Shown: piece by piece, positions 51,937 through 60,291 of the stretch
Layout: the number at the start of each line of letters is the position of its first letter
Numbering within the stretch: the first letter of the stretch is position 1
NCBI GenBank assembly: GCA_018241185.1
Contig: JAFEEH010000215.1
Span: forward strand, 1-64,000
DNA length: 64,000 nt
Source: Pseudomonadota bacterium
Lineage (GTDB): Bacteria > Pseudomonadota > Gammaproteobacteria > Burkholderiales > Burkholderiaceae_C
Reading direction: 5' to 3'
Notes under the pieces: model-generated
Database searches by the model: none
What the model saw: only the letters and a program-made list of their open reading frames with translations
What the model was told of the DNA's origin: nothing
Translations under genes and position numbers: made by a program

Positions 51937-52853
51937 CCGCGGATCAATGGGTGGCGCTGGTCGCCGCGATCGTCGGCGGTGCGCTGCGCGTGGGCGCACC
52001 TTTCCTGTTCGTCAGCCTGGGCGAGTGCCTGACCGAGAAGTCGGGCCGCATCAACCTCGGCCTCGAAGGCGTGCTGGTGCTCTCGGCCATGGCGGCCTTC
52101 GGCGGTGCGTACTGGAGCGGCTCGCCCTGGATCGGCGTGCTGGTGGGCGCCTTCGCGGGCGCGATGCTGGCGCTGCTGCACGGACTGCTGTGCTCGCTCA
52201 ACGGCGTCAACGACGTGGCCACCGGCATCGCGCTGATGCTGCTGGGCACCGGGCTGGCCTTCTACCTGGGCAAGCCGCTGATCCAGCCGCAGGCGCCGCA
52301 GCTGCCCGCCATCGCCCTGGGCAACTGGAGCGACAACAGCGCGGTGCGCGCGGCGCTGCAGGTCAACGCGCTGGTGCCCATCGGCCTGCTGTTGGCGCTG
52401 GGCCTGTGGTGGGGTTTTGCCCGCACGCGCGCCGGCCTGCTGGTGCGCATGGCGGGCGACTCGGCCAACGCCACGCGGGCGCTCGGCTACTCGGTGTCGG
52501 GACTGCGCATCGCGGCCACCACCGTCGGCGGTGCGATCGCCGGCTTGGGCGGCGCGTCGCTGACGCTCTTCTATCCCGGCAGCTGGAACGAGGGCATCTC
52601 CAGCGGCCAGGGCTTGATCGCGGTGGCGCTGGTGATCTTCGCGCGCTGGAGCCCCCTGCGCTGCGTCTACGCGGCGCTGCTCTTCGGCGGCGCCGGGGCC
52701 ATCGGGCCGGCCCTGCAGTCCATCGGAGTGGGCTGGGGCTACCACCTCTTCAACACTGTGCCGTACGTGCTCACGCTGGTCATCCTCGTGGCCACCTGCA
52801 GGCCGGGCAAGGTCGCGGCCGGCAGCCCGGGCGAGCTGTCTTCGACGCGATGA
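51933..52853 (+). CDS. ABC transporter permease 2 (BMP/nucleoside type)
   Basis: A 306-residue permease of the YufQ type: LGECLTEKSGRINLGLEGVL at the start and LNGVNDVATGIALMLLGTGL in the middle are family marks. Forms the membrane channel with the preceding permease. Its stop is 22 bases before the formamidase-like gene. Confidence 0.9.
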   Translation: MTADQWVALVAAIVGGALRVGAPFLFVSLGECLTEKSGRINLGLEGVLVLSAMAAFGGAYWSGSPWIGVLVGAFAGAMLALLHGLLCSLNGVNDVATGIALMLLGTGLAFYLGKPLIQPQAPQLPAIALGNWSDNSAVRAALQVNALVPIGLLLALGLWWGFARTRAGLLVRMAGDSANATRALGYSVSGLRIAATTVGGAIAGLGGASLTLFYPGSWNEGISSGQGLIAVALVIFARWSPLRCVYAALLFGGAGAIGPALQSIGVGWGYHLFNTVPYVLTLVILVATCRPGKVAAGSPGELSSTR

Positions 52854-52875
52854 ACACCACACAAGGAATGCATCC

Positions 52876-53940
52876 ATGAGCGGTCTGGGCGGTCTCAACA
52901 AATCGGCGAACGGCGTGGTGGTGGGGCTGGTGCAGCTGCAGCTGCCGGTCGTTGCCACGCGCGAGCAACTGGCGGCACAGACGCAGCGCATCTGCGAGCT
53001 GGTGGGCAAGGCCCGCCGCAACCAGCAGACGATGGACCTGGTGGTCTTTCCCGAGTATTCGCTGCACGGCCTCTCGATGGACACCAATCCCGAGATCATG
53101 TGCAGCCTCGACGGCCCGGAGGTGGCGGCCTTCCGCGCGGCTTGCGTCGAGCACCGCATCTGGGGCTGCTTCTCCATCATGGAAGCCAACCCCGGCGGCA
53201 ACCCGTACAACAGCGGCCTTGTCATCGACGACCAGGGCGCCATCCGCCTGTACTACCGCAAGCTGCATCCCTGGGTGCCGGTGGAACCGTGGGAGCCCGG
53301 CAACCTGGGCGTGCCGGTGTGCGACGGGCCCAACGGCAGCAAGCTGTCGCTCATCATCTGCCACGACGGCATGTTCCCCGAGATGGCGCGCGAGGCGGCG
53401 TACAAGGGCGCCGAGATCATCCTGCGCACCGCCGGCTACACGGCGCCGATCCGCCATGCCTGGAAGATCACCAACCAGGCCAACGCCTTCTGCAACCTGG
53501 CCTACACCGCGAGCGTCTGCATGTGCGGCAGCGACGGCACCTTCGACTCCATGGGCGAGGGCATGTTCTGCAGCTTCGATGGCACCGTTATGGTGGAGGG
53601 CGGCGGCCGGCCCGACGAGATCATCACCGCCGAGCTGCGGCCCGACCTGGTGCGCGAGGCGCGCACCGGCTGGGGCGTGGAGAACAACATCTACCAGCTC
53701 TACCACCGCGGCTACGTGGCGGTGAAGGGTGGCGCCCAGGACTGCCCCTACACCTACATGCAGGACATGGCGGCCGGCCGCTACCGGCTGCCGTGGAGCG
53801 ACAAGGTGCAGGTCACGGACGGCACGTCCTGCGGCTTCCCGGCGCCGGTGCGGCTGTACGGCGGCGCGGGCTCGCACCCGCTGGTGCCGCCGCCCGCGCC
53901 CGACGTGCCCGAGAGGGAACGGCTCAAGACACTGGATTGA
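52876..53940 (+). CDS. Formamidase / aliphatic amidase (nitrilase superfamily)
   Basis: A 354-residue carbon-nitrogen hydrolase of the AmiE/AmiF branch. The Glu60-Lys129-Cys162 triad lies in VVFPEYS, YYRKLHPW and IICHDGMFPE. The start NGVVVGLVQLQLPVV and the HYRGYVAVKGG-like ending match formamidase, with length near AmiF and AmiE. It releases ammonia from a short amide. In this cluster it may deal with an amide side product of ureide breakdown, or the cluster may scavenge several amides. Substrate not proven. Confidence 0.85.
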   Translation: MSGLGGLNKSANGVVVGLVQLQLPVVATREQLAAQTQRICELVGKARRNQQTMDLVVFPEYSLHGLSMDTNPEIMCSLDGPEVAAFRAACVEHRIWGCFSIMEANPGGNPYNSGLVIDDQGAIRLYYRKLHPWVPVEPWEPGNLGVPVCDGPNGSKLSLIICHDGMFPEMAREAAYKGAEIILRTAGYTAPIRHAWKITNQANAFCNLAYTASVCMCGSDGTFDSMGEGMFCSFDGTVMVEGGGRPDEIITAELRPDLVREARTGWGVENNIYQLYHRGYVAVKGGAQDCPYTYMQDMAAGRYRLPWSDKVQVTDGTSCGFPAPVRLYGGAGSHPLVPPPAPDVPERERLKTLD

Positions 53941-53946
53941 CCCAAG

Positions 53947-54669
53947 ATGGATGCCACGACGACACTGACCACCGCCGCGCCGCGCTTCGCCGCCGCCGAG
54001 CCCTACCGCTGGCCCTACGACGGCGACCTGCGTCCCGACAACACGGCGCTCGTCGTCATCGACATGCAGACCGACTTCTGCGGCAAGGGCGGGTACGTCG
54101 ACGTGATGGGCTACGACATCTCGCTCACGCAGGCGCCGATCGAGCCGATCCGCCGCCTGCTGGCCGTGATGCGGCCGCTGGGCTACACCATCATCCACAC
54201 CCGCGAAGGCCACCGGCCCGACCTGTCGGACCTGCCGGCCAACAAGCGCTGGCGCTCGCGCCAGATCGGGCAGGACGGCGTGGGCATCGGCGACGACGGC
54301 CCGTGCGGGCGCATCCTCATCCGCGGGGAGCCGGGCTGGGAGATCATCCCCGAGCTGGCACCCGTCGACGGCGAGGTGGTGATCGACAAGCCGGGCAAGG
54401 GCTCCTTCTACGCCACCGACCTGGAGATGGTGCTGCGCACCCGCGGCATCCGTAACATCGTGCTGACGGGCATCACGACCGACGTGTGCGTGCACACGAC
54501 GATGCGCGACGCCAACGACCGCGGCTTCGAATGCCTGCTGCTGTCGGACTGCACGGCGGCGACCGACCCGGGCAACCACGCAGCGGCGCTGAAGATGATC
54601 ACGATGCAGGGTGGGGTGTTCGGCGCGCATGGCACATCGGATGCCCTCATCAAGGCCTTGACGCCATGA
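53947..54669 (+). CDS. biuH: Biuret amidohydrolase
   Basis: A 240-residue isochorismatase-like cysteine hydrolase. Asp39 (VVIDMQTDF), Lys148 (VVIDKPGKG) and Cys181 ([10 protein letters not shown]) form the triad. I recognise BiuH from [44 protein letters not shown] and [10 protein letters not shown], which agree closely with the Rhizobium enzyme as remembered. It converts biuret to allophanate and ammonia, which links directly to allophanate hydrolase at 43072. Six bases after the formamidase gene; overlaps the ABC ATPase start by four. Confidence 0.9.
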   Translation: MDATTTLTTAAPRFAAAEPYRWPYDGDLRPDNTALVVIDMQTDFCGKGGYVDVMGYDISLTQAPIEPIRRLLAVMRPLGYTIIHTREGHRPDLSDLPANKRWRSRQIGQDGVGIGDDGPCGRILIRGEPGWEIIPELAPVDGEVVIDKPGKGSFYATDLEMVLRTRGIRNIVLTGITTDVCVHTTMRDANDRGFECLLLSDCTAATDPGNHAAALKMITMQGGVFGAHGTSDALIKALTP

Positions 54670-56300
54670 TCGCGCCCGTCGCCGCTCCCGCACGCGCCGC
54701 CGGTGCGCTCGCGCTCGACACCTACGAACTGACCAAGCGCTTCGGCAGCTTCACCGCCATGGACCGCGTGACGATGCACGTGGAGCCCGGCACCGTGCAC
54801 GCGCTGCTGGGCGAGAACGGCGCGGGCAAGAGCACGCTCGTGAAATGCGTGGCCGGCTTCCAGCGCGCGGAGGAGGGCAGCATCCTCATCGACGGGCGCG
54901 AGCAGGACATCGCCAATCCGATCGTCGCGCGCCAGCTGGGCATCGGCATGGTCTACCAGCACTTCACGCTGGCACCGGGCATGACGGTGGCCGAGAACCT
55001 GCTGCTGGCCGGCGGCAAGACACCGGCGCTGATCGACTGGAAGGCGCAGCGCGCCGGGCTGAAGGAGTTCCTCGCGACCACGCCCTTCACGCTCGACCTG
55101 GACGCCCGGCCGTCCGAGCTGGCCGCGGGCGAGAAGCAGAAGCTCGAGCTGCTCAAGCAGCTCTACCTCAAGCCGCGCCTGCTGATCCTGGACGAGCCGA
55201 CCTCGGTGCTGACGCCGCAGGAGGCCGACGAGGTGCTGGGCCACGTGCGCGAGTTCGCCCGCAGCGGGCTGTGCACCGTGCTCATCATCACGCACAAGTT
55301 CCGCGAGGTGATGGGCTACGCCGATGCGGTGACGGTGCTGCGTCGGGGCAAGGCGGTGCACCACGCGCGCGTGGCCGACACCGACCCGCGCCGCCTGGCG
55401 CAGGCCATGATGGGCGAGGGCCAGGAGGCGGTCCAGCCGCCGCCCGAGGGCGAGACGGCGGCCGAGCACCATGCTGCGGATTCCATGCCAAATCGGGCCG
55501 CAGCGCCCGTCCTGCCAGCGCAAACAGCTATCAAATCAGGAGCAAACACCGCGGCGCCGGCCCTCGCGGTCGAGGGCCTGAAAGCTGAAGGCGACCGCGG
55601 CACCCTGGCCGTCGACGGCCTCAGCCTCGCGGTGCGCCCCGGCGAGATCCTCGGCGTGGCAGGCGTGTCGGGCAACGGCCAGCGCGAACTGGTCGAGGCC
55701 CTGGTGGGCCAGCGCCCGCGCGCCGGCGGCACGGTGCGTGTCATGGGGCAGCCCTACACGGCCCGGCGGGCCGAAAACCGCGCGCTCAAGGTGCGCAGCC
55801 TGCCCGAGGAGCCGCTGCGCAACGCCTGTGTGGGCGACCTGAGCGTGGCCGAGAACATGGCGCTGCGCGACTTCGACCAGCCGCCGCTCGCTTCCGGCGG
55901 GCTGCTGCGTTTCGGCCAGTGGAAGCGCCGGGCGCGCGAGTGGATCGCCGAGTACGGCGTGAAGACGCAGGGCGAGGGCGCGCCGATCAAGAGCCTGTCG
56001 GGCGGCAACGTGCAGCGCGCCGTGCTGGCGCGCGAGCTGGCCGGCGAGATCAACGTGCTCATCGCCGCCAACCCGGTGTTTGGCCTCGACTTCGCCGCCG
56101 TGGCCGAGATCCACGGCCGCATCGTGCAGGTGCGCAACCAGGGCGGCGCGGTGCTGCTGGTGAGCGAGGACCTGGACGAGCTGCTGGAGCTGTCGGACCG
56201 CATCGTCGTCATGAGCGAAGGGCGCATCGTGCACGAGACCGTCGCCGCGACCGCAGACCGGCACGAACTCGGTGCCTTCATGGGCGGAGGAGCGCACTGA
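54666..56300 (+). CDS. Double ABC-domain ATP-binding protein (BMP/sugar type) with repeat-encoded linker
   Basis: A 544-residue ATPase with two nucleotide-binding domains, the partner of the BMP protein and two permeases. Domain 1 has Walker [12 protein letters not shown] and Walker [14 protein letters not shown]. Domain 2 has the usual degenerate P-loop [10 protein letters not shown] and signature [10 protein letters not shown]. Residues about 272-293, in the linker ([19 protein letters not shown]), are encoded by a reversed copy of the dispersed repeat, so the linker is longer than usual without breaking the frame. Coupled to biuH upstream; the next gene starts immediately at its stop. Confidence 0.9.
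   Translation: MIAPVAAPARAAGALALDTYELTKRFGSFTAMDRVTMHVEPGTVHALLGENGAGKSTLVKCVAGFQRAEEGSILIDGREQDIANPIVARQLGIGMVYQHFTLAPGMTVAENLLLAGGKTPALIDWKAQRAGLKEFLATTPFTLDLDARPSELAAGEKQKLELLKQLYLKPRLLILDEPTSVLTPQEADEVLGHVREFARSGLCTVLIITHKFREVMGYADAVTVLRRGKAVHHARVADTDPRRLAQAMMGEGQEAVQPPPEGETAAEHHAADSMPNRAAAPVLPAQTAIKSGANTAAPALAVEGLKAEGDRGTLAVDGLSLAVRPGEILGVAGVSGNGQRELVEALVGQRPRAGGTVRVMGQPYTARRAENRALKVRSLPEEPLRNACVGDLSVAENMALRDFDQPPLASGGLLRFGQWKRRAREWIAEYGVKTQGEGAPIKSLSGGNVQRAVLARELAGEINVLIAANPVFGLDFAAVAEIHGRIVQVRNQGGAVLLVSEDLDELLELSDRIVVMSEGRIVHETVAATADRHELGAFMGGGAH
55481..55544 (-). repeat. Dispersed palindromic repeat, copy E, inside ABC ATPase gene
   Basis: Read on the minus strand it gives CTGATTTGATAGCTGTTTGC, then GGACGGGCGCTGCGGCCCGA and TTTGGCATGG, matching copies A and D in order. 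It lies in frame between the two ATPase domains. Confidence 0.8.
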
Positions 56301-56966
56301 ATGAAGATCGATGCGCAACCCTTCGCCTACGAGTTCGAGCTGCCGCATACGGCGCTGGTGCTCATCGACATGCAGCGCGACTTCATCGAACCCGGCGGCT
56401 TCGGCGAGACGCTGGGCAACGACGTCGCGCTGCTCGAGGCCATCGTGCCCGCGACCCAGGCCGTGCTTGCGGCCTGGCGCGCGGCGGGCGGCTTCGTCGT
56501 GCACACGCGCGAGGCGCACCGGCCCGATCTGTCGGACTGCCCGCCGGCCAAGCGCACGCGCGGCAACCCCACCTTGCGCATCGGCGACGTGGGCCCGATG
56601 GGGCGCATCCTCGTCGCCGGCGAGCCGGGCAACCAGATCATCGATGCGCTTGCGCCGGTCGAGGGCGAGCTCGTCATCGACAAGCCGGGCAAGGGCATGT
56701 TCTACGCCACCGGCCTGCACGAGATGCTGCGCTCGCGCGGCATCACGCACCTGCTGTTCGGCGGCGTGACGACCGAGGTGTGCGTGCAGACCTCCATGCG
56801 CGAGGCCAACGACCGCGGCTACGAGGGCCTGCTGCTGGAGGACTGCACCGAGAGCTACTTTCCCCACTTCAAGGCGGCGGCCGTCGAGATGATCCGCGCG
56901 CAGGGCGCGATCGTCGGCTGGACGGCGCCCAGCGCCGCGCTGCATGCCGCCTTGGCCGCGGGCTGA
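56301..56966 (+). CDS. Second isochorismatase-like cysteine hydrolase (candidate triuret hydrolase)
   Basis: A 221-residue paralogue of BiuH with Asp23 (VLIDMQRDF), Lys128 (LVIDKPGKG) and Cys161 ([10 protein letters not shown]). It shares the [10 protein letters not shown] and [14 protein letters not shown] blocks with BiuH but differs in the loops ([15 protein letters not shown], and [14 protein letters not shown] near the end), so it probably uses a related but different substrate. In known triuret pathways a BiuH-like enzyme (TrtA) releases carboxybiuret, which AtzGE would then use. A ureidoacrylate or other ureide hydrolase is the alternative. Starts directly at the ABC ATPase stop. Confidence 0.8.
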   Translation: MKIDAQPFAYEFELPHTALVLIDMQRDFIEPGGFGETLGNDVALLEAIVPATQAVLAAWRAAGGFVVHTREAHRPDLSDCPPAKRTRGNPTLRIGDVGPMGRILVAGEPGNQIIDALAPVEGELVIDKPGKGMFYATGLHEMLRSRGITHLLFGGVTTEVCVQTSMREANDRGYEGLLLEDCTESYFPHFKAAAVEMIRAQGAIVGWTAPSAALHAALAAG

Positions 56967-56983
56967 GCGCGTACCATCCCGTG

Positions 56984-57718
56984 GTGTCCACCGTCCTGCG
57001 CCCTCCCCGCCGATCGACCCCGGACGACAGCGGCGCCTTCCGCTCGCGCGCCGACGAGGTCTACGCCCAGCTCAAGCGCGACGTGGCCGAATTCAAGTTC
57101 GTGCCGGGCGACCGCTTCACCGAGAACGAGATCAGCGAACGCCTCGGCGTGTCGCGCACGCCGGTGCGCCAGGCGCTGTTCCGCCTGCAGCAGGAAGGCT
57201 TCGTCGAGGTGCTGTTTCGCAGCGGCTGGCGTGTGCTGCCCTTCGACTTCGACCAGTTCGAGCAGCTCTACGACCTGCGCATGGTGCTGGAGACCACCGC
57301 GGCGCACCGCCTCTGCGAGAGCGACCGCCGCATCGACCGCGCGCTGCTGGATTCGCTGATGGGCATCTGGCTGGTGCCTGCGGCCGATCGCAGCGCTGAC
57401 GGCGTGCAGGTGGCGCAGTGGGACGAGGGCTTTCACTGCGCGCTGGTCGAGGCGGCCGGCAACGCCGAGATGGCCCGCGTGCACCGCGACGTGACCGAGC
57501 GCATCCGCATCATCCGGCGGCTCGATTTCACGCAGCAGCCGCGCATCGACGCCACCTACGACGAGCACGCCAAGATCCTCAAGGCCATCCGCGCCAACCG
57601 CGGCGACCAGGCCGCGATGCTGCTGCGCGCGCACATCGAGACCAGCCAGTCGGAAGTGCGCAAGATCACCTTGCACCAGGTGCATCTGGCGCGCCACGCG
57701 GGCCGCGCAGCGCGCTGA
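56984..57718 (+). CDS. GntR-family (FCD) transcriptional regulator
   Basis: A 244-residue regulator. Winged HTH at about residues 22-82 (DRFTENEISERLGVSRTPVR, then FRLQQEGFVEVLFRSGW) and an FCD effector domain with the metal-ligand histidines of DEGFHCALVEAAGN and YDEHAKIL. GTG start at 56984; an adjacent in-frame GTG at 56981 is equally possible. Last gene of the nitrogen cluster. FCD regulators bind short palindromes such as the CTTGTATCCAAG found at both cluster promoters, so it is the likely repressor. Confidence 0.88.
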   Translation: MSTVLRPPRRSTPDDSGAFRSRADEVYAQLKRDVAEFKFVPGDRFTENEISERLGVSRTPVRQALFRLQQEGFVEVLFRSGWRVLPFDFDQFEQLYDLRMVLETTAAHRLCESDRRIDRALLDSLMGIWLVPAADRSADGVQVAQWDEGFHCALVEAAGNAEMARVHRDVTERIRIIRRLDFTQQPRIDATYDEHAKILKAIRANRGDQAAMLLRAHIETSQSEVRKITLHQVHLARHAGRAAR

Positions 57719-57730
57719 GCCGGGCCGCGG

Positions 57731-57792
57731 CACGCGATGCTGCGCATCGCCGCGTGCGCCGGGTCGGGGTGTGGCCCCCGGGCGGCCCGACC
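57731..57792. terminator. Probable bidirectional terminator region
   Basis: Between convergent GntR and alpha/beta-hydrolase genes. A CACGCGATG/CATCGCCGCGTG hairpin (57731-57756, with a bulge) is followed by GGTCGGG (57762-57768) pairing with CCCGACC (57786-57792). No T tract, so its strength is uncertain. Confidence 0.4.
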
Positions 57793-57848
57793 GTCCAGGC
57801 CTTCGACGCGGCGGGACCGGTCGGGGATGCCTGTACCCGGTCCCCGGA

Positions 57849-59291
57849 TCAGAAGCGCGCGCCGATCCAGTCGGCGACGTAGGCGAAGGCGCGGCCTGTG
57901 GTGTCGCCGAACTGTCCCGGCGTCTTCGCACAGGGCTGGCAGGGCGCGAAGCCGTGTGTCGCGCCTTCGACGAACGCGATCGATTTGTCCTGGCTGGCTG
58001 CATGCCGGTAGGCGGTCTCGGCCGAGACCAGCCAGTAGTGGCCGGTCATGCCCATCACGAGCAGCGGCACCTTCACGCCCTCGACGTTGCCGGGCGTGCT
58101 GGTGTACGACGAGTTCCAGGCGATGCCGCTGACCGAGTCTTCGGTGATGCCGTAGTCGGCGGTCGTGCGCGTCGCGAAGGTGCTCAGGAAGCGCTTCACG
58201 GTGGTGTCGAGCGAACCTCCGAGCAGCAGCGGCCTCGCGCGCGCGGTCGCCGCATCGGTGACCGCACCCGAGGCTGCGCCGGCAGGCCGTGCGGCCTCGC
58301 GGTCGTTGCGCGCGACCACGGCGGGCGTCAGGCCCGAGGGCACGCGCAACGAGTGGATCACCTCGGTGCTGCGCGTTCCGTCGCCGCGCAGGAGCGTGTA
58401 GCGGCCCTGCGTGTGCGAGAGCAGGCCGAGGTCGGGGCGCCACAGCCGGGGCGTGCGCGTGGCGCCCGGCACGACGAAGGGCTCGTCGTCCGCAAAGGTG
58501 CTCCGGCCCTCGGCGATCGCCTGGCGCCGCGCGATGGCACGGTCCACCAGCACGGTGTTGCGCGCGGCCTGTGCCTGCAGGAAGCGCTGGCGAAAGGCGG
58601 CAGAATAGCTGGCGCCCGTGGGCGTGAAGCCGTTGGCCGGCGCGTAGATGTCGAGCGATGCGTCGGCCGGCATGGCGCCGTCGGCGAGCGATGGGTCGAC
58701 CGAGGTCAGCACGTTGGCGCCAAGGCCGAAGATCGGATCGAGCAGGACCAGTGCGTCGGCCGGGCGCAGCGTCGACAGCGTGTCGGGGCAGGGGACGATC
58801 TTCTCCGGGCCCTGGCAGGCCTTGACGCCGTTCTCGGCGATGTTCTGGTAGGCGGCCGCCAGCGGTGCGCCCGAGCTGTGGCCCAGCAGCACCACGTGCT
58901 CGATGCCCGGCAGCGTGCGCGCGTAGCGCATGGCCGAGCCGAGATCGAGCAGCGCCGCATCCCAGTCCATGTCGCGGTCGTCGAGGTCGGGCGCATGGCG
59001 CGGATTGGCGGCCAGCACCGTGAAGCCGCGCGAGGCGAGCTGCAGGGTCGATGGATGGTCGAGGAAGTCGTTGTTGTCGTGCATCACGACGACCGCCACG
59101 CGGCGCGGCGCCACGCCGGCCGGCGGCGTGTAGAGCACGCCGGCCACGCGCGGCGCGACGCGCACGAACCGGTTGTTGGCGGACGGTGCCTGCGCGTTGG
59201 CAAGCGAGGGCAGTCCCAGCGACAGGGCCAGGCCCAGCGAGGCGGCGGCGCGCGCCAGTGCGCGGCCATCGAAGCGGGACACGGTGCTCAC
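57849..59291 (-). CDS. Exported alpha/beta hydrolase
   Basis: A 480-residue protein with a signal peptide (LARAAASLGLALSLGLPSLA, ending near NAQA). The nucleophile elbow is GHSSGAP, the oxyanion region lies near VVVMHDNNDFLDHPS, and the catalytic His is probably in VEGATHGFAPC. The GTG at 59291 overlaps the bug stop by four bases (GTGA). Third gene of the minus-strand cluster with a flavin monooxygenase and a bug protein. An esterase or amidase acting on the imported compound is plausible; the substrate is unknown. Confidence 0.82.
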   Translation of the reverse strand: MSTVSRFDGRALARAAASLGLALSLGLPSLANAQAPSANNRFVRVAPRVAGVLYTPPAGVAPRRVAVVVMHDNNDFLDHPSTLQLASRGFTVLAANPRHAPDLDDRDMDWDAALLDLGSAMRYARTLPGIEHVVLLGHSSGAPLAAAYQNIAENGVKACQGPEKIVPCPDTLSTLRPADALVLLDPIFGLGANVLTSVDPSLADGAMPADASLDIYAPANGFTPTGASYSAAFRQRFLQAQAARNTVLVDRAIARRQAIAEGRSTFADDEPFVVPGATRTPRLWRPDLGLLSHTQGRYTLLRGDGTRSTEVIHSLRVPSGLTPAVVARNDREAARPAGAASGAVTDAATARARPLLLGGSLDTTVKRFLSTFATRTTADYGITEDSVSGIAWNSSYTSTPGNVEGVKVPLLVMGMTGHYWLVSAETAYRHAASQDKSIAFVEGATHGFAPCQPCAKTPGQFGDTTGRAFAYVADWIGARF

Positions 59292-60250
59292 TCCGCGCTG
59301 ATGTGGCCGCGCTGGACCACGCCGGCCCAGCGCTGGGCGTCCTTCTGGATGAGCGTTGCGAACTCCGCCGGTGTCGAACTGGCCGGCACCATGCCCTGTG
59401 CCTCGAAGGACTTGGCGACCTGCGGCTGCTTGAGCACCGCAGTGATCTCGCGGTTCAACCGCTGCACCACGTCCGGCGGCGTGCCCTTGGGTGCGAGCAC
59501 GCCGTACCACATGTCGACGTTGTCGACGGCCACGCCGGCCTCGGCCAGCGTGGGCACCTCGGGCAGCTGCGGCAGGCGCTTCGCGCTGCCCGTCGCCAGG
59601 GCCCTGAGCTTGCCCGCCTGGATGTGCGGCAGCGCCACGTGCACCGGCAGGAACATGGCGTCGATGCGGCCGCCGAGCAGGTCGGTCACGGCGCCGGCGG
59701 TGCCCTTGTAGGGCACGTGCAGCAACTCGGTGCCGGTGCCCTGCATGAGCAGCGCCATCGACAGATGGTGCGGCGTGCCGACGCCCGGTGTGGCGTAGGT
59801 CAGCTTGCCGGGCTGTGCCTTGGCGGAGGCGATCAGCTGCGCCAGGGTGGTGGCCTTCTGCGTCTGCGGGTTGGTCACCAGCAGCAGCGTGCCCCAGGAG
59901 GTGAGGGTGACGGGCGTGAAGTCGGCGACGGGGTCGTAGGCCAGCGACTTGTACAGGCTTTTGTTCATCACCAGCGTGTTGACCTGCACCATCAGGGTGT
60001 AGCCGTCGGGTTTGGCGCGGGCCACCTTCTCGCTGCCGATGTTGCCGCTCGCGCCGGGGATGTTGTCAACCACCACCGGCTGGCCCAGTGCCTGCGGCAG
60101 CTGCGCCGACAGCTGGCGGGCGATGAGGTCGATGCCGGTGCCCGGCGTGTAGGGCACCACCAGCGTGATGGGCTGGTCTGGCCAGGCATGGGCAACCATC
60201 GCACCGGCGGCAGTGACGAGGGCGGCGAGGGCGCGGACGAGAAGGCGCAT
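59288..60250 (-). CDS. Bug/TctC-family periplasmic solute-binding protein
   Basis: A 320-residue binding protein: signal peptide to about residue 22 (LAALVTAAGAMVAHA), then PDQPITLVVPYTPGTGIDL, NIPGASGN and VPYKGTAGA. The ATG at 60250 directly precedes the signal. Lies between the monooxygenase and the alpha/beta hydrolase, coupled to the latter. Confidence 0.9.
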   Translation of the reverse strand: MRLLVRALAALVTAAGAMVAHAWPDQPITLVVPYTPGTGIDLIARQLSAQLPQALGQPVVVDNIPGASGNIGSEKVARAKPDGYTLMVQVNTLVMNKSLYKSLAYDPVADFTPVTLTSWGTLLLVTNPQTQKATTLAQLIASAKAQPGKLTYATPGVGTPHHLSMALLMQGTGTELLHVPYKGTAGAVTDLLGGRIDAMFLPVHVALPHIQAGKLRALATGSAKRLPQLPEVPTLAEAGVAVDNVDMWYGVLAPKGTPPDVVQRLNREITAVLKQPQVAKSFEAQGMVPASSTPAEFATLIQKDAQRWAGVVQRGHISAE

Positions 60251-60291
60251 GGTTCGTTGTCTCCGTTCTTCGAAAAATGGGACGCGATGCG

